DNA of 64,000 nt from Epiperipatus broadwayi (GCA_028023455.1 JAQFVV010006353.1:682001-746000); one strand, 5' to 3'. Numbered from the stretch's first letter, positions 35,128 through 46,623 are shown. The notes: generated by a model from the sequence alone, not told the origin. A program made the numbers and translations.

Positions 35128-35653
35128 CATATGGCACCATGAAAAGGTGACTGATTTTTTTATCCAAACTGCCTACAATATCTTCAATGAATCACCACAT
35201 GTGTTATTTAATGACAGTTCGGCTATTTGCTGCAAAAATTTTAAGGCACTCGCATATCTGAATCATAGTTATGGCATTATGTGAATATCTTCGTGGATTG
35301 TCTACAACGCTCTTCTTATGATAAGGAAATCTTGCAAACAATTTGAAAATGTTCTTAGGAATTACAGCTTTGCTGCTATATATAGTTTGAATCATTTCAA
35401 ATATCTTAGTAACAGTTTTACATCAATTTAAAACAAAATTCAATATTAGCATATTATTTCATCATGAATTTAGATTCCAAACATTCTCATATTTCATGTC
35501 ATAATTCGTAATCCAGACACACTAGTATCTTAAAATTTTTATAATATATTGTTTTAAACTATGCTGCTATATAACAAATGTTTTGATTCAGAAATGGTGT
35601 TTTTGACAGCTTGGTGAGAAAAACTCTCATCTTTTCATTGGAACACACTGTGT
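35128..35653. mobile_element. TA-flanked TIR element, second copy
   Basis: The right end reads CATTGGAACACACTGTG then TA (35652-35653), the inverse of the left end of the element at 28386. The left end (GGCACCATGAAAAGGTGACT) is diverged. The interior shares TTTCATGTCATAA and TTTTAAGGCACTCGCAT-like segments with that copy. Small ORFs inside are not supported. Confidence 0.5.
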
Positions 35654-36479
35654 ATCCATTTTTTTAAGATTATTGAATAAAAGTTGATGTAGTTATAAAA
35701 CGGTATATGGAATAAAACGACTTGTGTTTCCGCTGATATCACTGAAATGTTCAATTATGAATCCATTAATATTTAACAATTTTTTTACTTCAGTTTTTAT
35801 ATTTAAAATGTAAAATAAGTTGTCGTAATGCTAATAGCTTTGCCCTAAGATTAAACAGAAAAATTGCATGCGTATGATATGGGAAGAAACAACGAACCAA
35901 ACGAGCTTCTGATAGACTGGTAATGTCAATTTTCCATTCATTATCTTCGCACTTTTTGCCATCATTATGTAGTTTCAGACTGAATTATTGTTGTTAAAAG
36001 AAAAATATCGCATAACAAAAATTAATAACTTTTCCTCTTACACTTTCATCATTATTTTTAGAAATACTTTTATTTCTTTTCTTGCAGTTTCGGCCACTCT
36101 GCAGTTTTCCTCAGAGCTATAAAATATTTAAATACACATGACTACCTAGAAACAATGTATTATAATTATATCTAAACATACATTATTCATATTTTAATTA
36201 AAATTGTACACAATATTTCATATACCTTTATAGTTATATTCATTTTAAATTTGTACTTCTTTCTGGGTGAAGACTGTTGAGTGGTTGAAACTGTAGGAAA
36301 TTGGAGTATCTTGAGAAGTGATATTCTAAGTCCTACAATAACAACAGTTTTTGCTAATTTATAACATTTTTAAAATAAAAAAAATTCAGTATTAACAATA
36401 TACTATCCCATACTCTTTCGGAATATCCTTGAATTGAAACCTAATTTATTTTCCTTATTTAGCTAAAGTTAATTGGAAT
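35654..36479. other. Spacer with a possible isolated ATG exon, not called
   Basis: At 35879 an ATG opens 13 codons (MGRNNEPNELLID) and then meets a possible donor TG-GTAATG. I know of no protein with this start and see no partner exon. A CTGAGGA...GAAAC string on the minus strand near 36090-36115 is an incomplete hammerhead-like phrase. Confidence 0.25.
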
Positions 36480-37130
36480 TTAATTTTAGATATAATCTCC
36501 TCGATAAGCTAACTGACTCGGGATTGTGATGCAATACTTTAAGAACCGTTTCTTTAGCATCCCCATTTTCCGCTGATGAATCTTGTTCCTCTGTTTGGAA
36601 GAAAAGTTCTTATACTGATCTTTTGGACATTCAATTAAATATTACCATGAAAAGTATTACTGGTCTATCCAATTCCCATTTGCAATGTTTTTCTGTTCTT
36701 TCACGTATTTCTCCTCCAGATAACGGAAGAGAAATTGCTTCACCGAAAATGTATAAAAAGTTGTTAAGCAGATCAGATTTGCTAGTAACTCCAGATGTAT
36801 TAAGATTCACATCAAGATCCCCTTTTCAGATGTTCAACCAACAATCTACAATTGAAGAATTATGGTGTAAAAATGGAAGTTTTATGATTTTTCATAACAT
36901 TTATTTTTCCAGATAAAAATAAGACAAATTTGGATTTGATCTTCCTAGACCCAACTGGAGTCTCATCAATAGATTCAGGACAATCCTTTATCATTATGCT
37001 CATCTGCTTCATAAATGGAGTTTATCGACAATTGATCTATGTAAACGTGGGCAAATATAAACTATGAAGCTCATAGGAATAACTGCTCAGTCTAATGCTG
37101 TAGCGGTAGAAATGAACGATAATAGTAAAG
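36480..37130 (+). repeat. Dispersed repeat, copy 1
   Basis: Shares long diverged segments with 56690-57310 (same strand) and 38040-38600 (opposite strand). Examples are ATTCAATTAAATATTACCAT and TCTACAATTGAAGAATTA. An ORF at 36623-36916 is not conserved in the other copies. The type of element is unknown; no TIR or polymerase is seen. Confidence 0.6.
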
Positions 37131-37358
37131 CCACTAGTGATTCTATTTATAACTGGAATCTCTACAGGTTCGTTTATAATATTTTTTTAATAGTTATCTA
37201 TCAAAAAAAATCCACGAATAAATAAATCAACGATATAATTATTTTTGGGAAGGAAACGGTATTATTGTGCAGTATATATCAAATGCATTTGATATAATAA
37301 TGAATTGATAGAATTTTTGCTATTCAGTTGAGAATTGGTGGGATAAAAAATTGAAACC

Positions 37359-37483
37359 ATGCAATTTTAGTGAAGTGTTGGTGGCCTAGTGGTTAGCATA
37401 ACTGGCTTCCAAGCAGCAGGCCCGGTTTCACCTCCCGGTCAACACTTTGACATATAAAAAAAACAAAAAAAACTATGCAATTT
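37359..37483 (+). mobile_element. tRNA-Gly-like SINE with 9-base target duplication
   Basis: GTGTTGGTGGCCTAGTGGTT (box A region) and GGTTTCACCTCC (decayed box B) sit in a tRNA-like fold with a TCC in the anticodon position. The tail CAACACTTTGACATAT and an A-rich end follow. ATGCAATTT flanks both sides (37359-37367 and 37475-37483). Confidence 0.8.
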
Positions 37484-38039
37484 AAATTTTCTCCCGAGAG
37501 ATAAAAACTTGCTGTATGCATGAATAATTTTAACAATAAAAATCTTGATTTTTTTCTTTCTGTTAGATATTAAGCATGTTTGTGTATATATTTATTGGAA
37601 TTTATTATACCAAAGACCATCGGAATGTTGATTTCGTAGTACAATTTCAAATAGTATATATTTTTTATTGGACATTAGTCATATTAATAAAGATATTTGC
37701 GTAATTCAAATGACTCTTAAAAGTTTTTAAAGTTCAAAAAACAACTTGATACAGTTTCTAACATCAAATCAGTTGTTTTGATATCATAAAGTTCATGTAG
37801 GTAATGTTTATGGGTTTCTAGATCTTAGGTATCCTTTCGTTATATATATTTTCCAAAAAAAAATAATGATATATATTATAAATATTAATCTTTTTTTTTT
37901 TAAAAAAATTTTTGCAAAGGGGCTCAAAAACTTTAGATATGGAACTAATTTTTTTTTTTTTGTATATATAAAATATTTTTAATTCGGTTTAATAATGATT
38001 AAAATATAATAAAAGAATATGTAAAGATTGCAGCCAAGA

Positions 38040-38600
38040 GATAGATTCACTAGTGGGTGTATTAAGATTAACTCTCCACATCTATATACACCAGTAACCG
38101 AAAAAATTCCATTTATGGATCAAATGAGCACAATGACGATCGGTTAGTTGAGACTGCAGTTGTGTTTAGGAAGACCTAATCCAGCAGATTTTATTGTTGA
38201 TTTTAGAAAATGAAATTTGTTTGGAACTTCATAAGAATTCCACTTTTTATGCCATAATTCTTTAATTGTAAATTCTTAGTTGTTCTTAAAGGGGATCCTG
38301 ATAAATCTGGTCTCTTAAGAGTTTATTTATTTTCTATGAAGCATCCTCTCTTCTGATATCTGATGAAGGAATATATGAAAGAACAGGAAGCCACTGCAAA
38401 GGAGTTCACTTGAGTGGACCAATAATATTTCTTGTGGAAGTGTCCAGAAGATTAGTGTAGGAACTTTTTTCTCCAAATGGGTATAATGTTCATGAACAAA
38501 ATATGCTAGCAATAAGGAAATTACCTGTAAAGTACTTGCATCACAGTCTAAGTAGTTCCACCAGATTTCAAACAAGGTTATTTCTAGAAATTAATTTTGA
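38040..38600 (-). repeat. Dispersed repeat, copy 2 (inverted)
   Basis: On the minus strand GATGCAAGTACTTTA, AGAAAAAAGTTCCTACAC and TTCCTGTTCTTTCATATATT align with the copies at 36480 and 56690 in the same order. The minus-strand ORF 38327-38575 is not shared with the other copies, so I do not regard it as a gene. Confidence 0.55.
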
Positions 38601-39395
38601 GTTCAACCGTAGATACATTTGGAAAATAAATTAGGCTATGATTCAAAGTGTACATCCACATGAATAGTATTGTAACTGCATGAAGTGAACTTTAGATGCT
38701 ATAATCTTTGTTCTTGATTACATTGTTAAAATTAAGTTTTTGATTTGTCACTGTCAATATTGTTTGAATTATTTTTTAAAATTAAAATAAATTTGTTATC
38801 CATATGTTCACCTAATATAAATTCGGAAATTATAAGGAAAGATTATTTATTATATCATTAAAAAAAAAGAGCCGATTCCAATTGTTTTATAATAAAGAAT
38901 GCTAACATCTGTTAATCTTTTATTATCCATTTTTGTATTTGGAAATACTTATGTCCATGTGATCAATTCAAGGATTAAATCTCATATTATTCACCAAAAT
39001 TAAACTTCGCCTCTTTTAGTTCATATTAATCAGTAGTAGAAGTAATGTATCCCTCGCTTTAAAAACAACCATACAAGCACTGAGTAAATCAGTGGTAGCT
39101 TGAACTGATTATGAAAGCTTATTAGTAATGGTTCTTAGTGTTCTTTGTATTTCTCAACTGCATGATTGATTATTAGAGTAAGAGGTTACTTAATTTATCC
39201 TTACTGTTCAAAGGGGAGGAATGTCTAATTGACTTGATTAATGTAAATGCAGTTTAGGAGTTTGAATATCATTTAAAAGTATTCATTTTTGACTATGGAA
39301 AGTAATTTAGAAAATGATGTTAGAGCAATTTTAGTATGAATAAATTTAAAGTAAAAATAACGTGTAAAAACTTTTTTTTTTTTGTTTTTTTTTTT
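38601..39395. other. AT-rich spacer, nothing recognised
   Basis: No supported feature. Confidence 0.55.
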
Positions 39396-39750
39396 AAATA
39401 AAGCTTTTAATTACTAAAAAGTACAAAATAATTAACAAAGTAATGCCCTCTTGGTTAATTTGTCGAACTTGGAAAATATCAGAGATCTTAAGAATCTAGA
39501 CTAGTTATAAAACAATTGGAAATTGCAGGAATATTGTCATTTATGTAAAAGCATTAGAGATTCAAATCATAAAAATCAAAAAGGCCTCAAATGCTTTGAT
39601 GAAATGTCAATATTCCTGCAATTTTATTAATTGTTTTATAACAACTCTAGATTCCTAAGATTTGATATTTTCCAAGAAAAACAATTTAACCAAGAAGTGG
39701 ATTACCTTGTTATTTTGTACTTTTTAGTCGGCTATTTATATTAAAAGCAT
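39396..39750. repeat. Palindromic fold-back element
   Basis: Arms about 39403-39550 and 39590-39750 are inverted. CTAAAAAGTACAAAATAA on the left is the complement of TTATTTTGTACTTTTTAG on the right, and GGAATATTGTCATTT pairs with AAATGTCAATATTCC near the loop. No ORF. I could not define a target duplication because both flanks are homopolymer-rich. Confidence 0.65.
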
Positions 39751-40235
39751 TATTTTTTTAAAAAAAATTTTTTTACATATTATTTTTTACCTTTTTAGTT
39801 ATATATTATTTTGAAAAAGGGTTACAACTTAAAAAAAATCTGACAAAAATTATAATTTAATAATAAAAGTGAAAATAAAAAATACGCCCTGTAACAAACC
39901 AATTCTAAATTTCAAAATCATGTGATCGTCTACTATATAAAAATATTTATATATTGGCTTTTTAATTAATTCTCTAATCTTCAAATATTTATGAAATATT
40001 AAGTATTTCAGAAGAGTAATTCAAATTTTAATAGAAAATATTTACTTTTAATTAGTTAAGTATGAGTTAAATGAAAATATTAATAAAATTTTACTCTACA
40101 AACCAATATATCCGTTGGCTCAGTTGTTAAAAATTTTCCCTGATAAACAAATTTGTGAGTTTGAATTCTAAAAGCTGAACAGATTTTTTTTTATTGTTAA
40201 AAATTCAAAAATCTGAACATCCCAACAGAATAATA
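39751..40235. other. AT-rich spacer, nothing recognised
   Basis: No supported feature. Confidence 0.55.
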
Positions 40236-40294
40236 GACTAAGCAAATTAATATAAAGACAAATCATAATTCCATTTACACATGTATACAAAGTA

Positions 40295-40755
40295 CCTATT
40301 TTAAGTGAATAAACATCACATGACCACCACTTCTCATGCTTGTGTATAACTGTTGTTAAAACAGGCAAAACTCACTATACATATTGCTACACACAGCAAA
40401 AGATACCAAAATGTATGGGCACTGAACTGAGTTCAGACCCATATGACTATATAAGCTAATGGGCTTGGATTGAAAACATTAAGGTGTTTTCAGTTTAAGA
40501 CTCGTAGTTTTGTAGTTAAGTAGAGATAAAAGATGGTTGCTGGAAGGTTGCATTAGATCCTAAGATCTAGGTGCAATGCTCTCAGATCCAAAGCTCCTCA
40601 CTGACGAAGGCCACAAGCCAGAAACTAGTCTGGGGATATTGGATGAGTAGGCACTAGATGGGGATTTTATGCACAAGCCTTCTGGCATCCATTGATTGCT
40701 CTAGCTTGCTATGTGTGGCAATACGTATTGTCAGTTTTGCCTATTTTAAGTGAAT
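40295..40755 (+). mobile_element. Hammerhead-bearing Penelope-like element, 16-base target duplication
   Basis: The exact string CCTATTTTAAGTGAAT lies at 40295-40310 and 40740-40755 (two bases may belong to the element). The left side has a one-sided tail of about 43 bases (ATCACATGACCACCAC onward). Then AAAACAGGCAAAACTCA pairs with the inverse ending GTTTTGCC on the right, followed inward by GCTACACACAGCAA versus TTGCTATGTGTGGC. The interior carries a hammerhead at 40586-40644. No ORF. Because the target is a tandem array, the duplication could partly reflect array units. Confidence 0.7.
40586..40644 (+). ncRNA. Hammerhead ribozyme motif (type I, minimal stem III)
   Basis: Outer stem I ATCCAA/TTGGAT (six pairs) and inner stem I TCCTCA/TGGGGA (six pairs with one G-U) are separated by an internal loop AGC/TA. 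Core CTGACGA (40601-40607) fits CTGANGA. Stem II GGC/GCC carries an A-A mismatch at its base. GAAA (40621-40624), palindrome ACTAGT, C17 at 40630, so predicted cleavage is after 40630. All conserved core bases are present. Confidence 0.72.
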
Positions 40756-40935
40756 CAAATTTGATGGATAAAATAATAGTAAGACATCGGAATTCCATTT
40801 ATATATTTATATAAAGTATTTATCTTAAGTGAATTAAAACAGATTGATAAAATAATAAAATTCAAAGACAACATCGAAATTCCATTTATACTTGTATATA
40901 AAGTAGTTATTTTAAACAAATTAAAATGGATTGAT

Positions 40936-41306
40936 ATTTATAAGGTGTACTTTTTTTTCACTTCTTTTACTAATTCATTGATTTTTTTTGTGTGTGTGTG
41001 TGTGTGTGATGGTATTTAAATTTTACAAGTAAAAAAAAAAAATGAAATCTTATTTTCTTTATTTTATTATAAAAAAATATTTCTAGGTTCATTTATATTA
41101 TCATTACACTTTTTTATTTATTTATTTAGGTTTGCTATATTATATCTCACAATAGAATAGGCTGTTTGTTTTTCAACAATTTTTAGCCATTTAATTAATT
41201 ATCCGTTTCCCTTCGCAATTAAATTTTTTTTTTTTTCAATTTCTTTAAAAAAGTTTTTTTTTTTTCAGTTGGTTTGTGATTGGTACTTGCGTTGACAAAT
41301 TAAACA
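40936..41306. other. Upstream flank of the tamozhennic-like gene
   Basis: TG microsatellite near 40990, then poly-T tracts. A good splice acceptor (T-run, CAG at 41266-41268) lies 38 bases before the ATG. A separate 5' UTR exon upstream is therefore likely, and this may not be the promoter. Confidence 0.5.
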
Positions 41307-41630
41307 ATGGACCAGGGTATTAGTGCGGACAAAGCAAAGTATTTGCGCTCAAAGATTGCTCAGAGCCATTATAAACTGGTGCTTGAAGATGACAGTTCTC
41401 AAAAGAAAAAGCATTTTAATGCATTAAACGCTTTGGTCGTTGAATTTCTCGATAACACTAATCATCACCAGAAGTTTAACTATAGTGAAATAATAGAAAT
41501 TTTGCATCGCAATGTTATTGAGAATTCAGAATTTAATGCTTATTCTGCTAAGCAGGCTTTTGAGGCTTTAGAAAAATACGCATGTAACATTCTTTATTAT
41601 CCTTGGCGTAAAGAATTCAGAATCATCAAG
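41307..41630 (+). CDS. tamo: Tamozhennic/SPATA2-family PUB-domain protein, coding exon 1
   Basis: 108 codons from ATG (context AAACAATGG) to a phase-0 donor ATCAAG-GTAATA. The piece is helical and ends YYPWRKEFRIIK, the segment of tamozhennic/SPATA2 PUB domains that continues into a Y-x-G-x-Y strand. Exon 2 begins exactly so (IYSGFYK), which fixes the splice. The PUB domain binds p97-type or HOIP-type PUB-interacting motifs. Vertebrate SPATA2 bridges CYLD to LUBAC, and Drosophila tamozhennic controls nuclear import of Rel factors. A likely acceptor at 41267-41268 suggests an upstream non-coding exon. No in-frame damage. Codon use is AT-rich like the region. Confidence 0.82.
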
Positions 41631-42400
41631 GTAATATATTATTGTTTAATTTTTTTTTCTTAGTAAAATATAACTGCTTTTTAAATTTGGTATTATTTCT
41701 GTACTTTTAACGACAAATTGTATTTTTTCTTGCTATCAGAAAATTTAGTCATTGTTTGTTAGCGGATTTCTCTCTCTAATCTTCAACATATATTTTATCA
41801 TGTATATATGTATCATGAAAATATTTCAAGAATGTAAGAAAGGCATTGCCACATTTAATAAAATTTCAAAACATATATGTAGTTATACAATTGAAATAAA
41901 TAATTAACTATTGTCAGTATCTCTCTGTCGTAGACTTTTACGATAAGCGCACTAGTTCAAATGTGATTGAAGAATATGCTAAATACATTTCTTTTCTAAA
42001 ACAAATCTTAATTGTTTTTTCTTCACTATTTGGTCTAATAAAGTTTTTTTTTAGCCATCAGATTTTTGTAACTAATAATTTCAAATAATTAACGAATTGA
42101 CTGTACTTATTCCTTTTTCTAAAGGAAATCATTACACTAAGAAATTAAATAATTTCCATTAATTGATATTGGACTAATAATGTAAAAGTTTCTGAACTGT
42201 ACTTATAGCTAATATCTTTTAAAGTATCTTTCAAAAGATCCACATTTGAAAATTGAAAAATTAAAAGTTACTTGCTATTTTTAAATTAAAACATCAAAAT
42301 TTAGAAGCAAAATTTATATTATCACCTAAAATTAAATTCGTGAAAAATACTTTTTGCATTATTCATAAGTACAGATAAAACACCATTAATTCGAAATCAC

Positions 42401-42966
42401 TGTGTTACATCTCATCTTGCCTTCAAATAATGGACTAGTCCAGATTCCATCCTGATCAGAATGAGCATTTATCACCATGGATCAATGTATATACAAATAA
42501 ATAAATACGTCCAATGGCAAGAACAGGCCCATAGGCGATGATGCTCACCCAATCCAATTGCTCTCATCATGAATGGGGATCTGGCCATAAATAGTTAAGC
42601 TACTTGAAGGTAAGTTTAGACAAAACTGTCAAGACTGAGCATCAGTACACATGTCCACTATATGGCTGAGCGGTGAGGAAGTTTACGTTCGAACTGGAAG
42701 TTGCTAGATATATAATAGGTATCACATATAATGCCATTCAGCTTTGATGGTTGTCTAATCTGCCTCCAAATGGATTGACTATTCATGGCCATTTTCCCAT
42801 CCATGTTGCGAACAATTGGATCCAGTGAATATCATCGCTTATTGGCCCATTCTCACCATTGGATGTACATTAACTACTTGTATATACTTTAGTCGTGTTG
42901 GTGAATACTCAATTCTATCAAGATGGAATCTGGACTCATCCATTATTTGAAGACAAACACAACATA
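42401..42966. mobile_element. Long-TIR non-autonomous element
   Basis: Inverted arms of about 150 bases: CTTCAAATAATGGAC and GTCCAGATTCCATC on the left, GATGGAATCTGGAC and CATTATTTGAAG on the right. Inner parts include CCAATGGCAAGAACAGGCCC, matching the inverse of GGCCCATTCTCACCATTGG. GC-richer than the intron. No ORF and no clear target duplication. The superfamily is unknown. Confidence 0.6.
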
Positions 42967-43510
42967 CTATTTCTAGAGTTTTTTTTCCAATTTCAGAACA
43001 GATTTGCTGTAATCACAAATTCTGCTAAGATAGGGAAAAAATCAACTAAAATTTACTTCGGTTAGGCTTATTATTTTATAGATATTTACTGAATGATTTA
43101 TTTATTTTAATCATGTTTGTAAATATCCATACAAATTTATTTATTGTAAATGTTTAAGGTCACCATTGGAATTTTGTTTGGATAATAAAAAATTTTGAAT
43201 AATGCATGTGTTCAGACCAATAGTGTTCTATATGGATAAGCAATAAGATATGTTGAAAGAATTCTTAATAGTGCATATTAGTTGCATTAATATATGATGA
43301 AATTTAAAAAGAATGCCAAGAAACTAATGATTGAATAAATTAACAAATTGTGAATAAATTCTTTTTAATTTTGATTATTCCCTGTCGTAATTTGCATACA
43401 TATATATACATATCAAAATTAGACACACACATGCATATATATATATAATTATTCAAAACAATACAATAATTAATACAGTAAACAATATTTTAAAAAAAAA
43501 TATATATCAT

Positions 43511-43567
43511 AATTTAATAGAAGTACTTTCAACTATCTAAGTAGTCGTTATCAACTAGATTCAAATT
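43511..43567 (-). ncRNA. Hammerhead-like motif in left pLTR
   Basis: On the minus strand: stem I AATTT/AAATT and TAG/CTA around an internal loop; TTGATAA plus one base; stem II GACTA/TAGTT with loop CTTAGA; GAAA; palindrome AGTACT; T at the cleavage position. Same geometry as the motif at 40586, but core positions 3 and 8 read U and A. Confidence 0.5.
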
Positions 43568-43617
43568 CTATTACAAAAAAACGTCACCAATGTATTCAAA
43601 AACAATTACGTCATATA

Positions 43618-44744
43618 TCAATTTTCCCACAATTCATTAATTTTTATATTAGCAGCCTGTCTATTTATCAAATATTGCATTCCATTTTTTATTAACGTGG
43701 CTTCTTTAATTTTACATTTATTATTATTTCTTTCAATACACAAAATCTTAACTTTATTAAAATCAAAACCATAATTACATGTTACATTATGATCAAAAAA
43801 TACTGAAGGTGATACGTCATCATTTCTAACATTCTCTTGTCTTGATTTTTGTACTCGTTTATATAACAACCAATGCTCCTTTGATCTTTTCTCCAATGTA
43901 CACCGAGATTCACCTATATATGCCTTTCCACAAACACACAGCCATTTATATATTGCACAACTTTGATTTAAAATACTACATCTATTTTTTGAATTATTTA
44001 TCAATCTATTTAAATTAGGAGTAGTATAAAATGCAACTCTACATATATTTTTATATATCTGTTTTATAAATTTCACTTGCTCATTACAAATAAATGGTAT
44101 TGATATCCAAGTATATTTCATTTTATCAATATCTATAGCACTTAAAATATTACTATTATTATTAAACTTAGTAACAATATTATAAATTAATTTATGATTA
44201 TATCCAATATTTAATAAATCCATAGTAAATACATTTATATTACTTATTTTATCAGAATTATATTTACATAACTTATTATTCCTAAATAAAAATGATTTTA
44301 AACCAGATAATTTATGTACTATTGGCACATTTGAATCCCAAGGAATATATCCTCTTTTTTCAATATCTTTTATTACCATACAATAATCTAATTTATTTTT
44401 ATTACAAGTAACTTTAATATCCAAATATTGAATTGACATTTTTTCTTCAAAAGATTTACTCCATTTTAAACCTTCTAAACTATTTAATTCATTAAATAAC
44501 AAATTTATAACATCTAAACTTCCACAAACAAAAACATCATCAACATACCTGTAATAAATTTTAATACCTTGGTAATATATATTATTATTAAGAATTATAT
44601 TTTCATATCTTGATATTACAAAACTACATATTTGTGAAACTACAGGAAGACCCATAGGCCAACCATTATCCATTTTATAACAATCTTCATTAAACATAGC
44701 ATATATATTTTTATCAATAAAATATAACACATCATTTATAAATT
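43618..44744 (-). pseudogene. Penelope-like ORF, C-terminal part: RT motifs B-E and GIY-YIG endonuclease
   Basis: About 370 open codons in the -1 frame after the stop at 44745. Motif B appears as DNGWPMGLPVVSQICSFV, motif C as YYRYVDDVFVCG with the catalytic YVDD, followed by the thumb. The C-terminal endonuclease has the CCHH-like lead-in and AIYKWLCVCGKAYIGES, the GIY-YIG signature, with R and EHW downstream. In active elements this pair does target-primed insertion. The N-terminal half of the RT is in the neighbouring frame. It ends at TGGGAAAATTGA near 43618. Confidence 0.85.
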
Positions 44745-45857
44745 TTACTTTTTTAACATCAAAGCATCTAATATAATTTTTATAGATTTTAATCTATCTA
44801 TTGAACCGTACATCTCACATATATCAAATGTACAAATACTATCATTTTCATTAATATTAATATTATGAATTTTCTTTACAAAATCAAACGATGAACTAAT
44901 AGTATATTTTCCAAATCCAAGAACATCTTTTAATAATGTTTCTATAAATCTACAAGTTTCATAGTAAAATGATCCACCAAAGTCAATCATTAATCTTAAA
45001 GGTTTATCTTGTTTATGTAGTTTAATATTCAAAAAAATCCTAGGACAAATTGCAGCAGATGGATAAAGATGATAATATGTATGAGCATCTATATATTTAT
45101 TCTTTTTAGGTTTTTTTAAAATATCATCAATAAACTTTACACGTAAATTTTCAATGTTTATTTTTCCAACTTGTTTAAATTTAAGCTTTTCCATTTGAAT
45201 TAAAACTTTATCGTAGTAATCAAGTTTTGACATAATACACATTCTCAAACCTTTATCTTCTTTTAAACAAACAAGATCATTATCATGAATAAACTTTTTA
45301 AATCTAAATATATGCGAATTCCAATTGCAATTAACTCTGTTTTTAAATTTCTTAACATTAACTTTTTGTATTAATTCATTTGATACTTCAGGAGAACATT
45401 TAATTACACTAAAAGAATGTTCAACAGCAACTTTTAACTCTAAATTACTATCAACCCACATACCACCAACGTATTTAGATCCATAATTCAAAATATACTC
45501 TTGTTGAAAATCAATATCCACGCTAGATAAATTGACATAGTTACTATTTTTAATCTTATTTAAATTTTTATTATATAGAAAAGTAATTTTTCGATCAAAT
45601 TTTTTATAAATTTTTATATAGTAATTATTAAAATAATATTGACAACGACTTTTATAATTAAACCATTCGTCAACATCATGAAGATTAATAAAATAATTTA
45701 AACACTTTAAATATTTACGCTGATTAAATAAAAAGTATTTACATTGATAAATTATATTTCGTAAAATAATCATTTTAATCTCTTGTATTTTAGTACTTTG
45801 CAAATTGCATTCCTTATTTATTTTAATGTTACAACAGTTTGGGAAAATATAAAACAT
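44745..45857 (-). pseudogene. Penelope-like ORF, N-terminal part with first half of RT
   Basis: 370 codons, open, lysine/asparagine-rich. It carries Penelope RT landmarks: LVCLKEDKGLRMCIMSK...YDKVLIQM (the DKG motif), then PRIFLNIKLHKQDKPLRLMI (the PK-hK-PLRPIV-like motif), then FDICEMYGSID (motif A, catalytic Asp with FDI-x-x-MY). It stops at TAA right after an A-run (ATG TTA AAA AAG TAA). The RT continues in the -1 frame in the next ORF, so the element is broken by one base or uses a frameshift. Confidence 0.8.
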
Positions 45858-46119
45858 TTTACCATTATATAAAAATTGTGTAATCTATCTTTTAGACATA
45901 TTATTCTCATAGACACTCGTTTCCATTCTTGCAAAATCCAAATTTGATTGACCATATTAAAAATTTATATTCCAAAGTAAACATAACTCAAGAAATAGCA
46001 GTACTATATGTAAATTATTAATCAATGTGTATTCCAATTATAATAAAATATATATAATTATTCAAAACAATACAATAATTAATACAATAAACAATATTTT
46101 AAAAACAAATATATACCAT

Positions 46120-46170
46120 AATTTAATAGAAGTACTTTCAACTATCTAAGTAGTCATTATCAACTAGATT
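46120..46170 (-). ncRNA. Hammerhead-like motif in middle pLTR, stem I truncated
   Basis: Same as the motif at 43511-43567, but the outer 5' strand of stem I is lost at the junction with the inverted copy (46170). Not expected to fold fully. Confidence 0.45.
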
Positions 46171-46623
46171 TATAAAACATATAAAAATATATGTAGAGTT
46201 GCATTTTATACTACTCCTAATTTAAATAGATTGATAAATAATTAAAAAAATAGTTGTAGTATTTTAAATCAAAGTTGTGCAATATATAAATGGCTGTGTT
46301 TTTGTGAAAAGTCATATATAGGTGAATCTCGGTGTACATTGAAGAAAAGATCAAAGGAGCATTGGTTGTTATATAAACGAGTGCAAAAATCAAGATAAGA
46401 GAATGTTAGAAATGATGACATATCACCGTCAGTATTTTTTGATCAAAATGTTACATGTAATTATGCTTTTAATTTTGATTTTAATAAAGTTAAGATTTTA
46501 TGTATTGAAAGAAATAATAATAAACGTAAAATTAAAGAAACCATGTTAATAAAAAATGGAATGCAATATTTGATAAATAGACAGGCTGCTAATATAAAAA
46601 TTAATGAATTGTGGGAAACTTGA
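46171..46623 (+). pseudogene. Truncated inverted Penelope-like copy (GIY-YIG region)
   Basis: It begins abruptly within the thumb region (matching FIKQIYKNICRV of the main copy) and carries the GIY-YIG domain (AIYKWLC and SYIGESRCTL) to the same C-terminus (INRQAANIKINELW). Cys-Gly before the YIG motif has become Cys-Glu, and an in-frame stop follows VQKSR near 46405. Inactive. Confidence 0.8.

Larger units (their letters stand above)
40236..40935. repeat. Degenerate tandem repeat interrupted by a mobile element
   Basis: Units of roughly 80-90 bases with AATTCCATTTA...GTATA..AAAGTA..TATTTTAAGTGAAT occur at 40250-40310, 40790-40835 and 40870-40925. The hammerhead element at 40311-40739 is inserted into the array. 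Confidence 0.5.

Noticed and set aside
35879-35925. Possible first exon MGRNNEPNELLID before GTAATG
   Set aside because: Only 13 codons, no matching downstream exon and no known protein start.
36088-36118. Minus-strand CTGAGGA...GAAAC as a hammerhead
   Set aside because: Stem II does not pair well and stem III and the cleavage site are absent.
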